From Ornithinimicrobium pekingense DSM 21552 (lineage in GTDB: Bacteria; Actinomycetota; Actinomycetes; Actinomycetales; Dermatophilaceae): DNA of 64,000 bases. Where the stretch lies: the NCBI RefSeq assembly GCF_000421185.1, contig NZ_ATWJ01000007.1:496001-560000 (forward strand), written 5' to 3'. This document shows positions 10,127 through 18,506 of this stretch, piece after piece. Each line of letters opens with the position of its first letter. The first letter of the stretch is position 1. Below the pieces are notes generated by a model. It was not told the DNA's origin. It saw only the letters and a program-made list of their open reading frames with translations, and ran no database searches. The position numbers were made by a program, and so were the translations under genes.

Positions 10127-11925
10127 CGCGTGCGGACCTCCTCGTCCTCGCCGGTCTGTCTGTCGCCGTCCCGTCCGGTGGGCGGCACCGGGGCACGGTC
10201 GGGGACCTCTCCGAGGAGCACCCGGTCGCGGGCGGCGGCGGCGGAGGCGTCGTCCACCTCGAGGGCCGCCGCCTCGTCGGCCAGCACCCGTCGCTCGTAG
10301 TCGGCGATCTCCTCGGCCTCGTGCTCCTCGCCCCAGCCCAGCCACTGGACCGCGATCTCGGCGATCTCGGGCACGGCGCCGAGCCCCTTGCGCCGCTCCT
10401 CGTAGTAGAGCCGGGTGCGCCGCATCATGATGTCCTCCAGGCGCAGCACACCCTCGCTGATGCAGGCGTAGGCGATCTCCACCCGCAGGTAGGCGGGCGC
10501 GTGCTCGAGCGGACGGGCCAGGGAGGGGTCCTCGACGATGAGGTCGAGCAGCTGCTCGACGAGCGAGCCGTAGCGGTGCAGCAGGTGGTCGGTCAGCTGC
10601 TCGGACCAGCCGAAGCGGTCGCGCAGCGCGGGCATGCGGCGGCGCATCGCGGCCTCGCCCACCGCCCCCAGCAGCGGGATCTGGTCGGTGATCGAGGGCA
10701 GCTCGGCCGCGCGGTCGCCGAGCGCGAAGTCGACCGCGTCCTGCGCCATCACCCGGTAGGTCGTGAGCTTGCCACCGCCGACGACGGTGAGCCCCGGCAG
10801 CGGTGCCGCCACGGTGTGCTCGCGGCTGACCCGCGCCGAGTCGGTGCCCGACTTGGTCCCGGGCTGCAGGAGGGGCCGCAGACCGGCATACCAGCCGATG
10901 ACGTCGTCGCGGGTCAGGCGGGTGGTCAGCACCTCGTTCGCGTGGTCGAGGACGTAGTCGATGTCCGTGGCGGTGGCGACGGGGTGCCCCAGGTCGAGGT
11001 GCCAGGGGGTGTCCGTGGTGCCGAGGATCCAGTAGCGGGACCACGGGATGAAGAAGAGCACCGAGCGCTCGGTCTGGAGGAAGAGGCCGCTCGTGCCCTG
11101 GATCCGGTCGCGGGGGACCACGAGGTGGATCCCCTTGGACGCCTGCACGCGCAGGCCGCCGTCGGTGTCGGCGAGGTCGGTGACCTCCTCGGTCCACACG
11201 CCCGCGCAGGAGACGACGTGCTCGGCCCGGGCGTGCAGGACACGGCCGCTCATCAGGTCCTGCAGGACCGCCCCGACGACGCGACCGTCCTCCTTGAGCA
11301 GGCCGACCGCGCGGGTGCGGCTCGCCACGGAGGCGCCGTAGGTGTGGGCGGTGCGCACCAGCGTGGACACCAGCCGGGCGTCGTCGACCGTGGCGTCCCA
11401 GTACTTGACCGCCCCGATCGCCCGGCCCTCCTGCAGGTCCGGGAACTCCGCGTGCAGCCCCCGCCGGCCCGTGTGCTGGTGGACGGGCAGGGCGCGGTGC
11501 CCGGGCAGCGCGTTGGCCAGCAGGTCGTAGAGGGTGACGCCGGCGCCGTAGTAGGCCCGCTGCCAGACCCGGTGCTCCAGCGGGATGAGGAAGGGCATCG
11601 GCTTGACCAGGTGCGGGGCCAGCCGGCGCAGCAGGAGCCCGCGCTCGGTCAGCGCCTCGTGCACCAGCCCGAAGTCGAGCATCTGCAGGTAGCGCAGCCC
11701 GCCGTGGACCAGCTTGGTCGACCACTGCGAGGTGCCGGATCCCCAGTCCCCGGCCTCGACGAGCGCGGTGGACAGTCCGCGGGTGGTCGCGTCCAGGGCC
11801 GTCCCGGCCCCCGTCACGCCACCGCCGACCACCAGCACGTCGAGGACCGGGCCGCCTGCCCCGCTCTCCTGCAGGACGCGCAGCGCCTCGTCCCGGTCCC
11901 GCCCTGTGAGCGCCTTGGGTTGCAT
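10123..11925 (-). CDS. glpD: Glycerol-3-phosphate dehydrogenase, FAD-dependent aerobic type
   Basis: Membrane-associated flavoenzyme oxidising glycerol 3-phosphate to dihydroxyacetone phosphate and passing electrons to the quinone pool. 600 residues from the chosen ATG. The FAD-binding [15 protein letters not shown] motif is near residues 33-47. Also visible are [24 protein letters not shown], here split over FAD and substrate contacts, and [20 protein letters not shown] in the C-terminal half. The start at 11925 was chosen because AGGGGAAGGGG lies about 13 bases upstream and because a further upstream GTG adds no conserved residues. First gene of the glpD-glpK operon; 145 bp separate it from the divergent acetyltransferase gene. 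No operator was recognised there. Confidence 0.96.
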
Positions 11926-12070
11926 CGTCGCTCGCGCCCCTTCCCCTGCTCCGTGGTGCACCGACCGTGGTGGACTGCTGCAAGCCTCTCACTCCCTGTC
12001 CCGCCCCTCTCGCGCGGCCGTGCGGCAGGCCCCTGTCGACGGCGGGGGACGGGTGGGGCAGGCTGGGCCT

Positions 12071-12916
12071 ATGCTGCGCAGCCTCGGGACCGTGCGGGCC
12101 CTCGGCATGCAGGACGTCGAGGACGCCCTCGAGGTGTGCCGGCGCGACCCCGTCACCAACGTCTTCGTGGCGGCCCGCATCCTCGAGAGCGGTCTGGCCG
12201 GCACCCGGGGCCCGCTGTTCTCCTACGACTCCGGGGGCGAGCGCGCGCTGTGCTGGTGCTCGGCCAACGTCGTCCCGGTGGAGGCCACCAGCAGCCGGGC
12301 CATCGGCGCGCTGGCGGCCAAGGTCGTCAGGCGGCGCGCCTGGGCCAGCTCGGTCTTCGGCCCCGCCGACCAGGTGCTCGACCTGTGGGGCCGGCTCGTG
12401 CGCCACTGGGGCGTGCCGCGGGAGATCCGCGACAACCAGCTCGTGATGACGATGCGCGAGTCCCCGATGGCCCTCGGCCAGGTGGTCGACCCCGGGGTGC
12501 GCGTCGCCCGCCGCGACGAGCTCGACATCGTGCTGCCGGCCGCCACCGCGATGTTCACCGAGGAGATCGGCTACCCGCCCTACCAGGGCAGCGGGGTGGC
12601 CTACCGCCAGGGCGTGGCGACGCTCATCGAGCGCGGTCACTGCCTGGTGCGTGTCGAGGACGGCCAGGTCGTCTTCAAGGCCGACCTGGGCTCGGTCGCC
12701 CTCGGTGTCGCCCAGGTGCAGGGGGTGTGGGTGCACCCGCGGTGGCGCGGCCAGGGTCTGGCGGCCCCCGCGATGGCGGCCGTCGTGGAGCACACCCTGC
12801 GCCACGTCGCCCCGGTCGTCACCCTCTACGTCAACGACTTCAACGAGCCCGCCGTGGCGACCTACCGTCGTGTCGGCTTCGTCCAGACCGGCACGTTCGC
12901 GACCGTCCTGCTCTGA
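12071..12916 (+). CDS. GNAT acetyltransferase with N-terminal DUF4081-like domain
   Basis: 281 residues. The N-terminal ~130 residues ([36 protein letters not shown]) match the DUF4081-type domain of a conserved actinobacterial GNAT protein. The C-terminal half is a standard GNAT fold with [22 protein letters not shown] as acetyl-CoA loop and [19 protein letters not shown] at the end. The substrate is unknown. In mycobacteria a homologous gene (Rv2867c) directly follows ispG. Here the cupin-GNAT, kinase and glp genes lie between, so local order has been broken. A weak CAGGCT box six bases upstream of ATG suggests leaderless expression. Confidence 0.85.
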   Translation: MLRSLGTVRALGMQDVEDALEVCRRDPVTNVFVAARILESGLAGTRGPLFSYDSGGERALCWCSANVVPVEATSSRAIGALAAKVVRRRAWASSVFGPADQVLDLWGRLVRHWGVPREIRDNQLVMTMRESPMALGQVVDPGVRVARRDELDIVLPAATAMFTEEIGYPPYQGSGVAYRQGVATLIERGHCLVRVEDGQVVFKADLGSVALGVAQVQGVWVHPRWRGQGLAAPAMAAVVEHTLRHVAPVVTLYVNDFNEPAVATYRRVGFVQTGTFATVLL

Positions 12917-12940
12917 GCCGCGCGGTGTCCCCGGCGCGGG

Positions 12941-15010
12941 TCAGCGGGTCAGGCGCTCGTGCAGGAAGCTCCACGCGAGGGCGTGCCAGGTGGCCCACTG
13001 GTCGGCCGTGCTGGCGCCCCCGTGGCCACCCTCGGTGTTCTCCCAGTAGGTGACGTCCCGGTCGTGCTCCTCCAGCAGGGCCGCCATCTTGCGGGCGTGC
13101 CCCGGGTGCACCCGGTCGTCCCGCGTCGAGGTGGCCAGGTAGACGGGGGGAGTCGGCCGCTGCGGGTCGAGGCGCTGGTAGGGGGAGTAGGTCTGCAGCC
13201 ACTCCCACTGCTCGGGGTCGTCCGGCTCGCCGTACTCCGCCGTCCACGACGCTCCCGCCAGGAGCAGGTGGTAGCGCCGCATGTCCAGCAGCGGCACCTG
13301 GCACACGACCGCCCCGAAGTCCTCGGGATACCCGGTGACCATGTTGCCGACGAGCAGCCCGCCGTTGGACCGGCCGGTGCACCCCAGCCGCTCGACGGAG
13401 GTCACCCCGCGGGCCACCAGGTCGCGCGCCACGGCGACGAAGTCCTCGTAGGCGCGGTGCCGCCGGGGCCCGAGCGCCGCCTGGTGCCAGCGGGGCCCGA
13501 ACTCACCGCCGCCGCGGATGCCCGCGACCACGTGCACGTGCCTGTCCGCGAGCCAGGCGCGCCCGACGATCGGGTCGTAGGCGGGGGTGAGCGCGTGCTC
13601 GAAGCCGCCGTAGCCGTGCAGCACCGTCGGGGTGGACCCGTCGGCCGGCAGGTCCGCCGGGCCGACCTGCCAGTAGGGCACGCGGGTCCCGTCGGCGGAG
13701 GTCGCCCAGTGCTGGGAGACCTCCAGGCCGCCGGCGTCGAAGCGGTGCGGGGCGCTGCGCAGCGGCTCCGGCGACACCTGGTCCTCGAGCCGGGCGACGG
13801 ACAGCGCCATCGGCTCCAGGTAGCCGGTCGTGACCAGCCACAGGTCGTCGCTGTCGTGCCGGTCGACCGCGCTGATGCTCACCGTCTGCAGCCCCAGGTC
13901 GAGATCGTCGGTGAGGTCGCGCGTGTCCCACGTGCCGTCGGGCCCCGGGGAGTGCACCTGCACGGTATGCCGCACGTCCACCAGCGCGGTGGTCACCAGG
14001 TGGGAGGCGGTCCAGGTCAGGTCGACCAGCGCCGAGCGCTCGTCGGGCACGAAGACGGCCGCCCAGTCGGCACGTCCGGCCAGCAGGTCACCGAGGCGGG
14101 CCACGAGCAGGCTGCCGGCGGCCCAGCTGCGTCCGGCGCCCCCCGGTGCGGTCGTCGTCCACGGCTGCCGCAGGCGCACGGCCACCAGGTCGCCGTGGAC
14201 GGAGCAGTCGGCGCTCTCGGGCACCGGCAGCGCGACCAGGCCCTCGTCGGTGAGCACGAGGGTCTGCTCGGCGTAGAAGGCGATCGCGCGCCGCAGCAGG
14301 GTCTGCCCGGTGTGCTGGTCGTGGTCGACGAACAGCCCCAGGTCGGTCTCGTCGACGGTGTGCACGACCTCGGCCTCGGTGACCGGCGTGCCCCGCCGCC
14401 ACAGGCGCGCGGTGCGCGGGTAGCCCGAGCGCGTGGCACCGGTCGGGTCGTCGGCGGTCACCAGGAAGACGTGGTCGCGGTCGCGCCAGCCGAGCCTGCC
14501 CTTGGCCTCACCCTTGGCGAAGCCCTCGGGGGCCGGGACCCACGCGCCCGTCGTCAGGTCCAGCTCGCGCGTGGTCCCCGCGTCGGCACCACCTCGGGAC
14601 AGGTGCACCAGAGCGCGGTCGTGGGTGGGCCGCAGGACGGAGGCGCCCTGCCACACCCAGGGGACGTCCTCGTCCCGCGCCAGCGCGTCGACGTCGACCA
14701 GCACCTCCCACTCCGGCGCCTGCGTGCGGTAGGAGTCCCAGGTGGTGCGACGCCATACGCCGCGGGGGTGCTCGGCGTCGGTCCAGAAACCGTAGAGGTG
14801 CTCACCCACCTGGGTCACCAGCGGGATCCGGTCGGGCGCCTCGAGCGCCTCGCGGATGGCGGCGTGCCGTCGGGCGTGCCCCTCCACGGCGGTGAGGCGC
14901 TCCTCGGCCCGGCGGCTCCGCTCGGACACCCAGCCGAGGGCGTCGGCGGACCCGACGTCCTCCAGCCACAGACGGGGGTCCTGCTCGGCGGCCGGCGGCG
15001 TCGTCGTCAT
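12941..15010 (-). CDS. Prolyl oligopeptidase family serine peptidase (S9)
   Basis: 689 residues, the usual size of cytoplasmic S9A enzymes. No signal peptide. The N-terminal DPRLWLEDVGSADALGWV is characteristic of the family, residues ~70-400 form the beta-propeller, and the C-terminal third is an alpha/beta hydrolase. The nucleophile Ser548 lies in GRSNGG, the acid is in TSTRDDRVHPGHA, and the catalytic His in EGGHGG near the C-terminus. It should cut short peptides after proline or, as oligopeptidase B-like relatives do, after basic residues. PVYLATSTRDDRVHPGHA is prolyl-oligopeptidase-like. It is convergent with the GNAT gene and divergent from the 2-hydroxyacid dehydrogenase gene. Confidence 0.88.
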   Translation of the reverse strand: MTTTPPAAEQDPRLWLEDVGSADALGWVSERSRRAEERLTAVEGHARRHAAIREALEAPDRIPLVTQVGEHLYGFWTDAEHPRGVWRRTTWDSYRTQAPEWEVLVDVDALARDEDVPWVWQGASVLRPTHDRALVHLSRGGADAGTTRELDLTTGAWVPAPEGFAKGEAKGRLGWRDRDHVFLVTADDPTGATRSGYPRTARLWRRGTPVTEAEVVHTVDETDLGLFVDHDQHTGQTLLRRAIAFYAEQTLVLTDEGLVALPVPESADCSVHGDLVAVRLRQPWTTTAPGGAGRSWAAGSLLVARLGDLLAGRADWAAVFVPDERSALVDLTWTASHLVTTALVDVRHTVQVHSPGPDGTWDTRDLTDDLDLGLQTVSISAVDRHDSDDLWLVTTGYLEPMALSVARLEDQVSPEPLRSAPHRFDAGGLEVSQHWATSADGTRVPYWQVGPADLPADGSTPTVLHGYGGFEHALTPAYDPIVGRAWLADRHVHVVAGIRGGGEFGPRWHQAALGPRRHRAYEDFVAVARDLVARGVTSVERLGCTGRSNGGLLVGNMVTGYPEDFGAVVCQVPLLDMRRYHLLLAGASWTAEYGEPDDPEQWEWLQTYSPYQRLDPQRPTPPVYLATSTRDDRVHPGHARKMAALLEEHDRDVTYWENTEGGHGGASTADQWATWHALAWSFLHERLTR

Positions 15011-15054
15011 GGGCACCACTCCATCACAGGGGCGGGCCGCGCCGGGAGCCACCC

Positions 15055-15083
15055 TTGGACGCACCGACGGGCGGGGGTACGCT
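15055..15083 (+). promoter_or_regulatory. Promoter of the FMN-dependent hydroxyacid dehydrogenase gene
   Basis: TTGGAC (15055-15060) and TACGCT (15078-15083) are separated by exactly 17 bases, a good match to a housekeeping sigma promoter. The predicted start near 15090 lies inside an inverted repeat, leaving a ~47-base leader with a GGAGGA ribosome site. Confidence 0.55.
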
Positions 15084-15106
15084 GCGTGAGCATCCGCCCT
15101 CACGCA
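15083..15106. promoter_or_regulatory. Inverted-repeat operator candidate at the transcription start
   Basis: TGCGTGAG (15083-15090) is repeated in perfect reverse complement as CTCACGCA (15099-15106), with an eight-base spacer. It begins at the end of the -10 box and covers the predicted transcription start, an ideal place for a repressor. It could alternatively form an RNA stem-loop in the leader. The binding protein is unknown. Confidence 0.5.
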
Positions 15107-15136
15107 TAACCATCCACACATCTCGGAGGAACCCCC

Positions 15137-16399
15137 GTGTCGCCCCTGCGCCGCCGCGTCCCGACGTGGTCCGAGCTGCGCCCGCTGGTGCGGCTGGAGC
15201 CGCCGACGCTGGCCCGGGTCGCAGCCGCCCTGCGGCGGGCGCAGACCATCGAGGACCTGCGCCTGCTGGCCCGACGCCGCACCCCGCGTGCGGTGTTCGA
15301 CTACGTCGACGGCGCCGCGGAGGGGGAGCTGTCGCTGGCGCGCTCGAGGCGGGCCTTCGCCGACGTGGAGTTCCGCCCGCGGGTGCTGCGCGACGTCCGG
15401 CAGGTCGACTCGCGCGTCGAGCTGCTGGGCGTCACGAGCCCCGTGCCCCTGGTGCTGGCGCCGACCGGTTTCACCCGGATGATGCACACCCAGGGCGAGT
15501 GGGCCGTGGCCCGCGCCGCGGCGGCCGCGGGCGTGCCCTACACGCTGTCGACGATGGGCACGGTCTCGGTCGAGGAGCTGGCGGCCGACGTGCCGGACGT
15601 GCAGCGCTGGTTCCAGCTCTACCTGTGGCAGGACCGGGAGGCCTCGCGCGAGCTGATCCGCCGGGCGGCGGGAGCGGGCTACGGCACGCTGGTCCTGACC
15701 GTCGACACCGCCGTCGCCGGCCAGCGGCTGCGCGACGTGCGCAACGGTCTGACGATCCCGCCCGCCCTGACGGCCCGCACCCTCGGCGGTATGGCGCTCC
15801 ACCCCCGCTGGTGGGTGGACCTGCTGACCAGCGAGCCGATCGAGTTCGCCTCGCTGCGCACCTCCGGCGGCACCGTGGCCGACCTGGTGGACCGCATGTT
15901 CGACCCCGGTGTGACCACCGACGACCTGGCCTGGCTGCGCCAGGAGTGGCCCGGGCAGATCGTCGTCAAGGGCGTCCAGCACCCGCAGGACGCCGCCCAG
16001 CTGGTGGCGCTGGGCGTGGACGGCATCGTGCTGTCCAACCACGGCGGCCGGCAGCTGGACCGCGCCGTCGCACCGCTCGACCTTCTCCCCGAGGTCCGGG
16101 CCGCGGTCGGACCCGACGTGCCCCTGCTCGTCGACGGCGGTGTGCTGCACGGCGCCGACGTGGTGGCCGCCCGGGCGCGGGGGGCCGACGCGGTGATGGT
16201 GGGCCGTGCCTACCTCTACGGCCTGATGGCCGGGGGAGAGGCCGGGGTGGCCCGGTCGCTGGAGATCCTCGTCACCCAGGTCCACCGCACGCTGCGCCTG
16301 CTGGGCGTCTCCCGGCTGGCCGACCTGGGTCCGGAGCACGCGCCACCGGCACGCCATACCCGCGACGTCCTCGACGCAGGGCTGCCGCCCACCCCCTGA
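15137..16399 (+). CDS. FMN-dependent alpha-hydroxyacid dehydrogenase (L-lactate dehydrogenase/oxidase family)
   Basis: 420 residues. Oxidises an L-2-hydroxyacid to the 2-oxoacid using FMN, with electrons passed to quinone or oxygen. Family marks are FDYVDGAAEGELSLARSR, the FMN-contacting LAPTGFTRMMH, FQLYLWQDREASRELI, the catalytic IVLSNHGGRQLD with His302, and LLVDGGVLHGADVVAARARGADAVMVGR for FMN phosphate binding. L-lactate is the commonest substrate, but the first barrel motif and neighbours do not fix it. GTG start with GGAGGA upstream. An ABC importer operon follows after 57 bases, so the imported solute could be a substrate or its carbon skeleton. That link is inference. Confidence 0.88.
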   Translation: MSPLRRRVPTWSELRPLVRLEPPTLARVAAALRRAQTIEDLRLLARRRTPRAVFDYVDGAAEGELSLARSRRAFADVEFRPRVLRDVRQVDSRVELLGVTSPVPLVLAPTGFTRMMHTQGEWAVARAAAAAGVPYTLSTMGTVSVEELAADVPDVQRWFQLYLWQDREASRELIRRAAGAGYGTLVLTVDTAVAGQRLRDVRNGLTIPPALTARTLGGMALHPRWWVDLLTSEPIEFASLRTSGGTVADLVDRMFDPGVTTDDLAWLRQEWPGQIVVKGVQHPQDAAQLVALGVDGIVLSNHGGRQLDRAVAPLDLLPEVRAAVGPDVPLLVDGGVLHGADVVAARARGADAVMVGRAYLYGLMAGGEAGVARSLEILVTQVHRTLRLLGVSRLADLGPEHAPPARHTRDVLDAGLPPTP

Positions 16400-16456
16400 C
16401 CACCGGCGCCGCGCCGGTCCCGCACCCACCGAGCACCACCACGAGAAGGAACACCG

Positions 16457-17626
16457 ATGAACACCACCGTCAAGACCCTCGCCCTGGCCGGCTCCCTGGC
16501 CCTGATCCTCTCCGCCTGCGGCGAGAGCGGCGACGACAACGCCTCCGGCGGCGGTGAGCTGGCCGGCAGCGGCAGCGGGGACTCCTGCGTCATCGAGGCG
16601 CCCGTGCCGGTCGGCGCGGCCCTGTCCCTGACCGGCGCCGCCGCGTCCTACGGCGAGTCCCAGCGCAAGGGCCTGGAGCTGGCCGCCGAGCAGCTCGCCG
16701 AGCAGGAGGGCGTCACCTACGAGCTGACCGTCGAGGACGACGCGACCGACCCGCGCCAGGGCATCACCGTCTTCGAGCAGTTCGCCGAGGACCAGAGCGT
16801 CATCATCGGCCCCACCCTGTCCAACGGCGCCTTCCAGGCCCAGCCGATCGCCCAGGAGGCCGGGGTGCCGGTCGTGGCGATCTCCAACACCGCCTCCGGG
16901 ATCACCGAGCAGGGCGACTACATCTTCCGGGTCTCCCTCACCGAGGCCCAGGTCATCCCGCAGACCGTGGAGATCTCCAAGGAGGAGTTCGGCCTGGAGA
17001 AGGTCGTCGTCATGTACTCCAACGACGACGCCTTCACCGAGTCCGGCTATGACGTCTTCGCCTCCGCCCTGGAGGAGCAGGGTGTCGAGGTCCTCGACAC
17101 CCTCACCTTCTCCAAGGCCGACACCGACTTCCGGGCCCTGCTCACCGAGGCCCGGGCCGCCGAGCCGGACGCCATCGTGGTCTCCGGTCTGATCGAGGCG
17201 GCGATCCCGCTGGTCACCCAGGCGCGCGAGCTGGGCATCGAGGTCCCGATCATCGGCGGCAACGGCTTCAACAACCCCCAGCTGATGTCGGAGACGGGCG
17301 ACGCGGCCGAGGGCGTCGTCGTCGGCGCCGCCTGGAACTCCGCCTCCGAGGGCGAGCTCAACACCGCCTTCCTGGCCGACTTCGAGGAGAAGTTCGGCCA
17401 CCAGCCCGACCAGTTCGCCGCGCAGGCGTACGCCGGGATGACGGTCATCGACCACGCCGTGCGCGCCGGCTGCTCCGGCGAGCGCGAGGCCATCAAGGAG
17501 AACCTCGGCGCCGTCTCGGACGTGGAGACCGTCCTGGGCACCCTGTCGATCAACGCCGACCGCGACGCCGAGCACCCCGCCGTGGTGCAGGTCGTCGAGG
17601 GCGGCTCCTTCACCCCCCTCAACTGA
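16457..17626 (+). CDS. Branched-chain amino acid-type ABC transporter substrate-binding lipoprotein
   Basis: 389 residues. The N-terminus is a lipoprotein signal: Lys, a hydrophobic core, then the lipobox LSAC with the lipidated Cys near residue 22. A Ser/Gly/Asp linker follows, then a type I periplasmic-binding fold (PVGAALSLTGAAASYGESQRKGLELAAEQL; GPTLSNGAFQAQPIAQEAGVPVVAISNTA). It captures an amino acid, amide or related carboxylate outside the membrane and delivers it to the permease encoded just downstream. First gene of a four-gene operon (4-base gap, then overlaps). GAGAAGGA ribosome site before the ATG. Ligand specificity cannot be read from the sequence. Confidence 0.92.
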   Translation: MNTTVKTLALAGSLALILSACGESGDDNASGGGELAGSGSGDSCVIEAPVPVGAALSLTGAAASYGESQRKGLELAAEQLAEQEGVTYELTVEDDATDPRQGITVFEQFAEDQSVIIGPTLSNGAFQAQPIAQEAGVPVVAISNTASGITEQGDYIFRVSLTEAQVIPQTVEISKEEFGLEKVVVMYSNDDAFTESGYDVFASALEEQGVEVLDTLTFSKADTDFRALLTEARAAEPDAIVVSGLIEAAIPLVTQARELGIEVPIIGGNGFNNPQLMSETGDAAEGVVVGAAWNSASEGELNTAFLADFEEKFGHQPDQFAAQAYAGMTVIDHAVRAGCSGEREAIKENLGAVSDVETVLGTLSINADRDAEHPAVVQVVEGGSFTPLN

Positions 17627-17630
17627 GCCG

Positions 17631-18506
17631 ATGCAGCAGCTGCTCAACGGGCTCTTCCTGGGGTCCATCTACGCGCTCTTCGCGATCGGGTTCACGCTCG
17701 TCTTCGGCATCCTGGACCGGCTCAACCTGGCGCACCCGGCGGTGTTCGCCGCCGCCGCCTTCGTCGGGATCGAGCTGGTCGCCGTCGGAGGGCTGTCGAT
17801 CTGGGTGGCGCTGCCGCTGGTCGCCGTCTTCGGCGCGTTCCTGGGGCTGGTGATCGAACGGGTGGCCTTCCGGCCGCTCAGGGGCAGACCGGACGCCCAC
17901 TTCGCGGGGCTCATCGGCTCGATCGGGCTCGGTGGCATGTTCATCGCGCTGCTGCTGTGGCGCTACGGCCCCGACACCCGCCGCTTCCCGGTCGAGGCCT
18001 TCCCCAGCACCGCCTTCGACCTCGGGCCGGCGCGGGTGACCCTGCTGCAGGTGGCCATCCTGGTCATCTCCGTCCTGCTCATGGCCGGGCTGACCTGGCT
18101 CGTCGCCCGCAGCCGCCTCGGCCGGGCCATGCGGGCGGTCGCCGAGAACCCGCGGGCGGCCACGGTCCTCGGGCTCAACGTGGACCGCGTGACGGCGACC
18201 ACCTTCGCCCTGTCGTCCGCGCTGGGCGCCGTCGCCGGGGCGCTCTTCGCGCTCAACGTCAACTCCGCCCAGCTCGGCATGGGCACCGCGATCGAGCTCA
18301 AGGGCCTCGCCGTCATCATCGTCGGGGGTATGGGGTCGCTGCCGGGCGCGCTCGTCGGCGGCCTCATCCTCGGGCTGGCCGAGGTCTTCGCGGTCCAGTA
18401 CGTCGGGTCCAGCTGGCGCGACCTGGTCGCCTTCGGCCTCCTCTTCCTCCTGCTCGTCGTCCGGCCCCAGGGGCTGTTCGGCAGCAGGCGCGTGCGGGAG
18501 GTGTGA
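17631..18506 (+). CDS. livH: Branched-chain-type ABC transporter permease (LivH)
   Basis: 291 residues, about eight membrane helices. Forms a heterodimeric inner-membrane channel with the LivM part of the next protein. The N-terminal LLNGLFLGSIYALFAIGFTLVFGI is the LivH hallmark. The cytoplasmic coupling segment GRAMRAVAENPRAATVLGLNVDRV is where the ATPase docks, followed by KGLAVIIVGGMGSLPGALVGG. It begins four bases after the binding protein and its TGA overlaps the next ATG, so subunits are made in a coupled way. Confidence 0.95.
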   Translation: MQQLLNGLFLGSIYALFAIGFTLVFGILDRLNLAHPAVFAAAAFVGIELVAVGGLSIWVALPLVAVFGAFLGLVIERVAFRPLRGRPDAHFAGLIGSIGLGGMFIALLLWRYGPDTRRFPVEAFPSTAFDLGPARVTLLQVAILVISVLLMAGLTWLVARSRLGRAMRAVAENPRAATVLGLNVDRVTATTFALSSALGAVAGALFALNVNSAQLGMGTAIELKGLAVIIVGGMGSLPGALVGGLILGLAEVFAVQYVGSSWRDLVAFGLLFLLLVVRPQGLFGSRRVREV

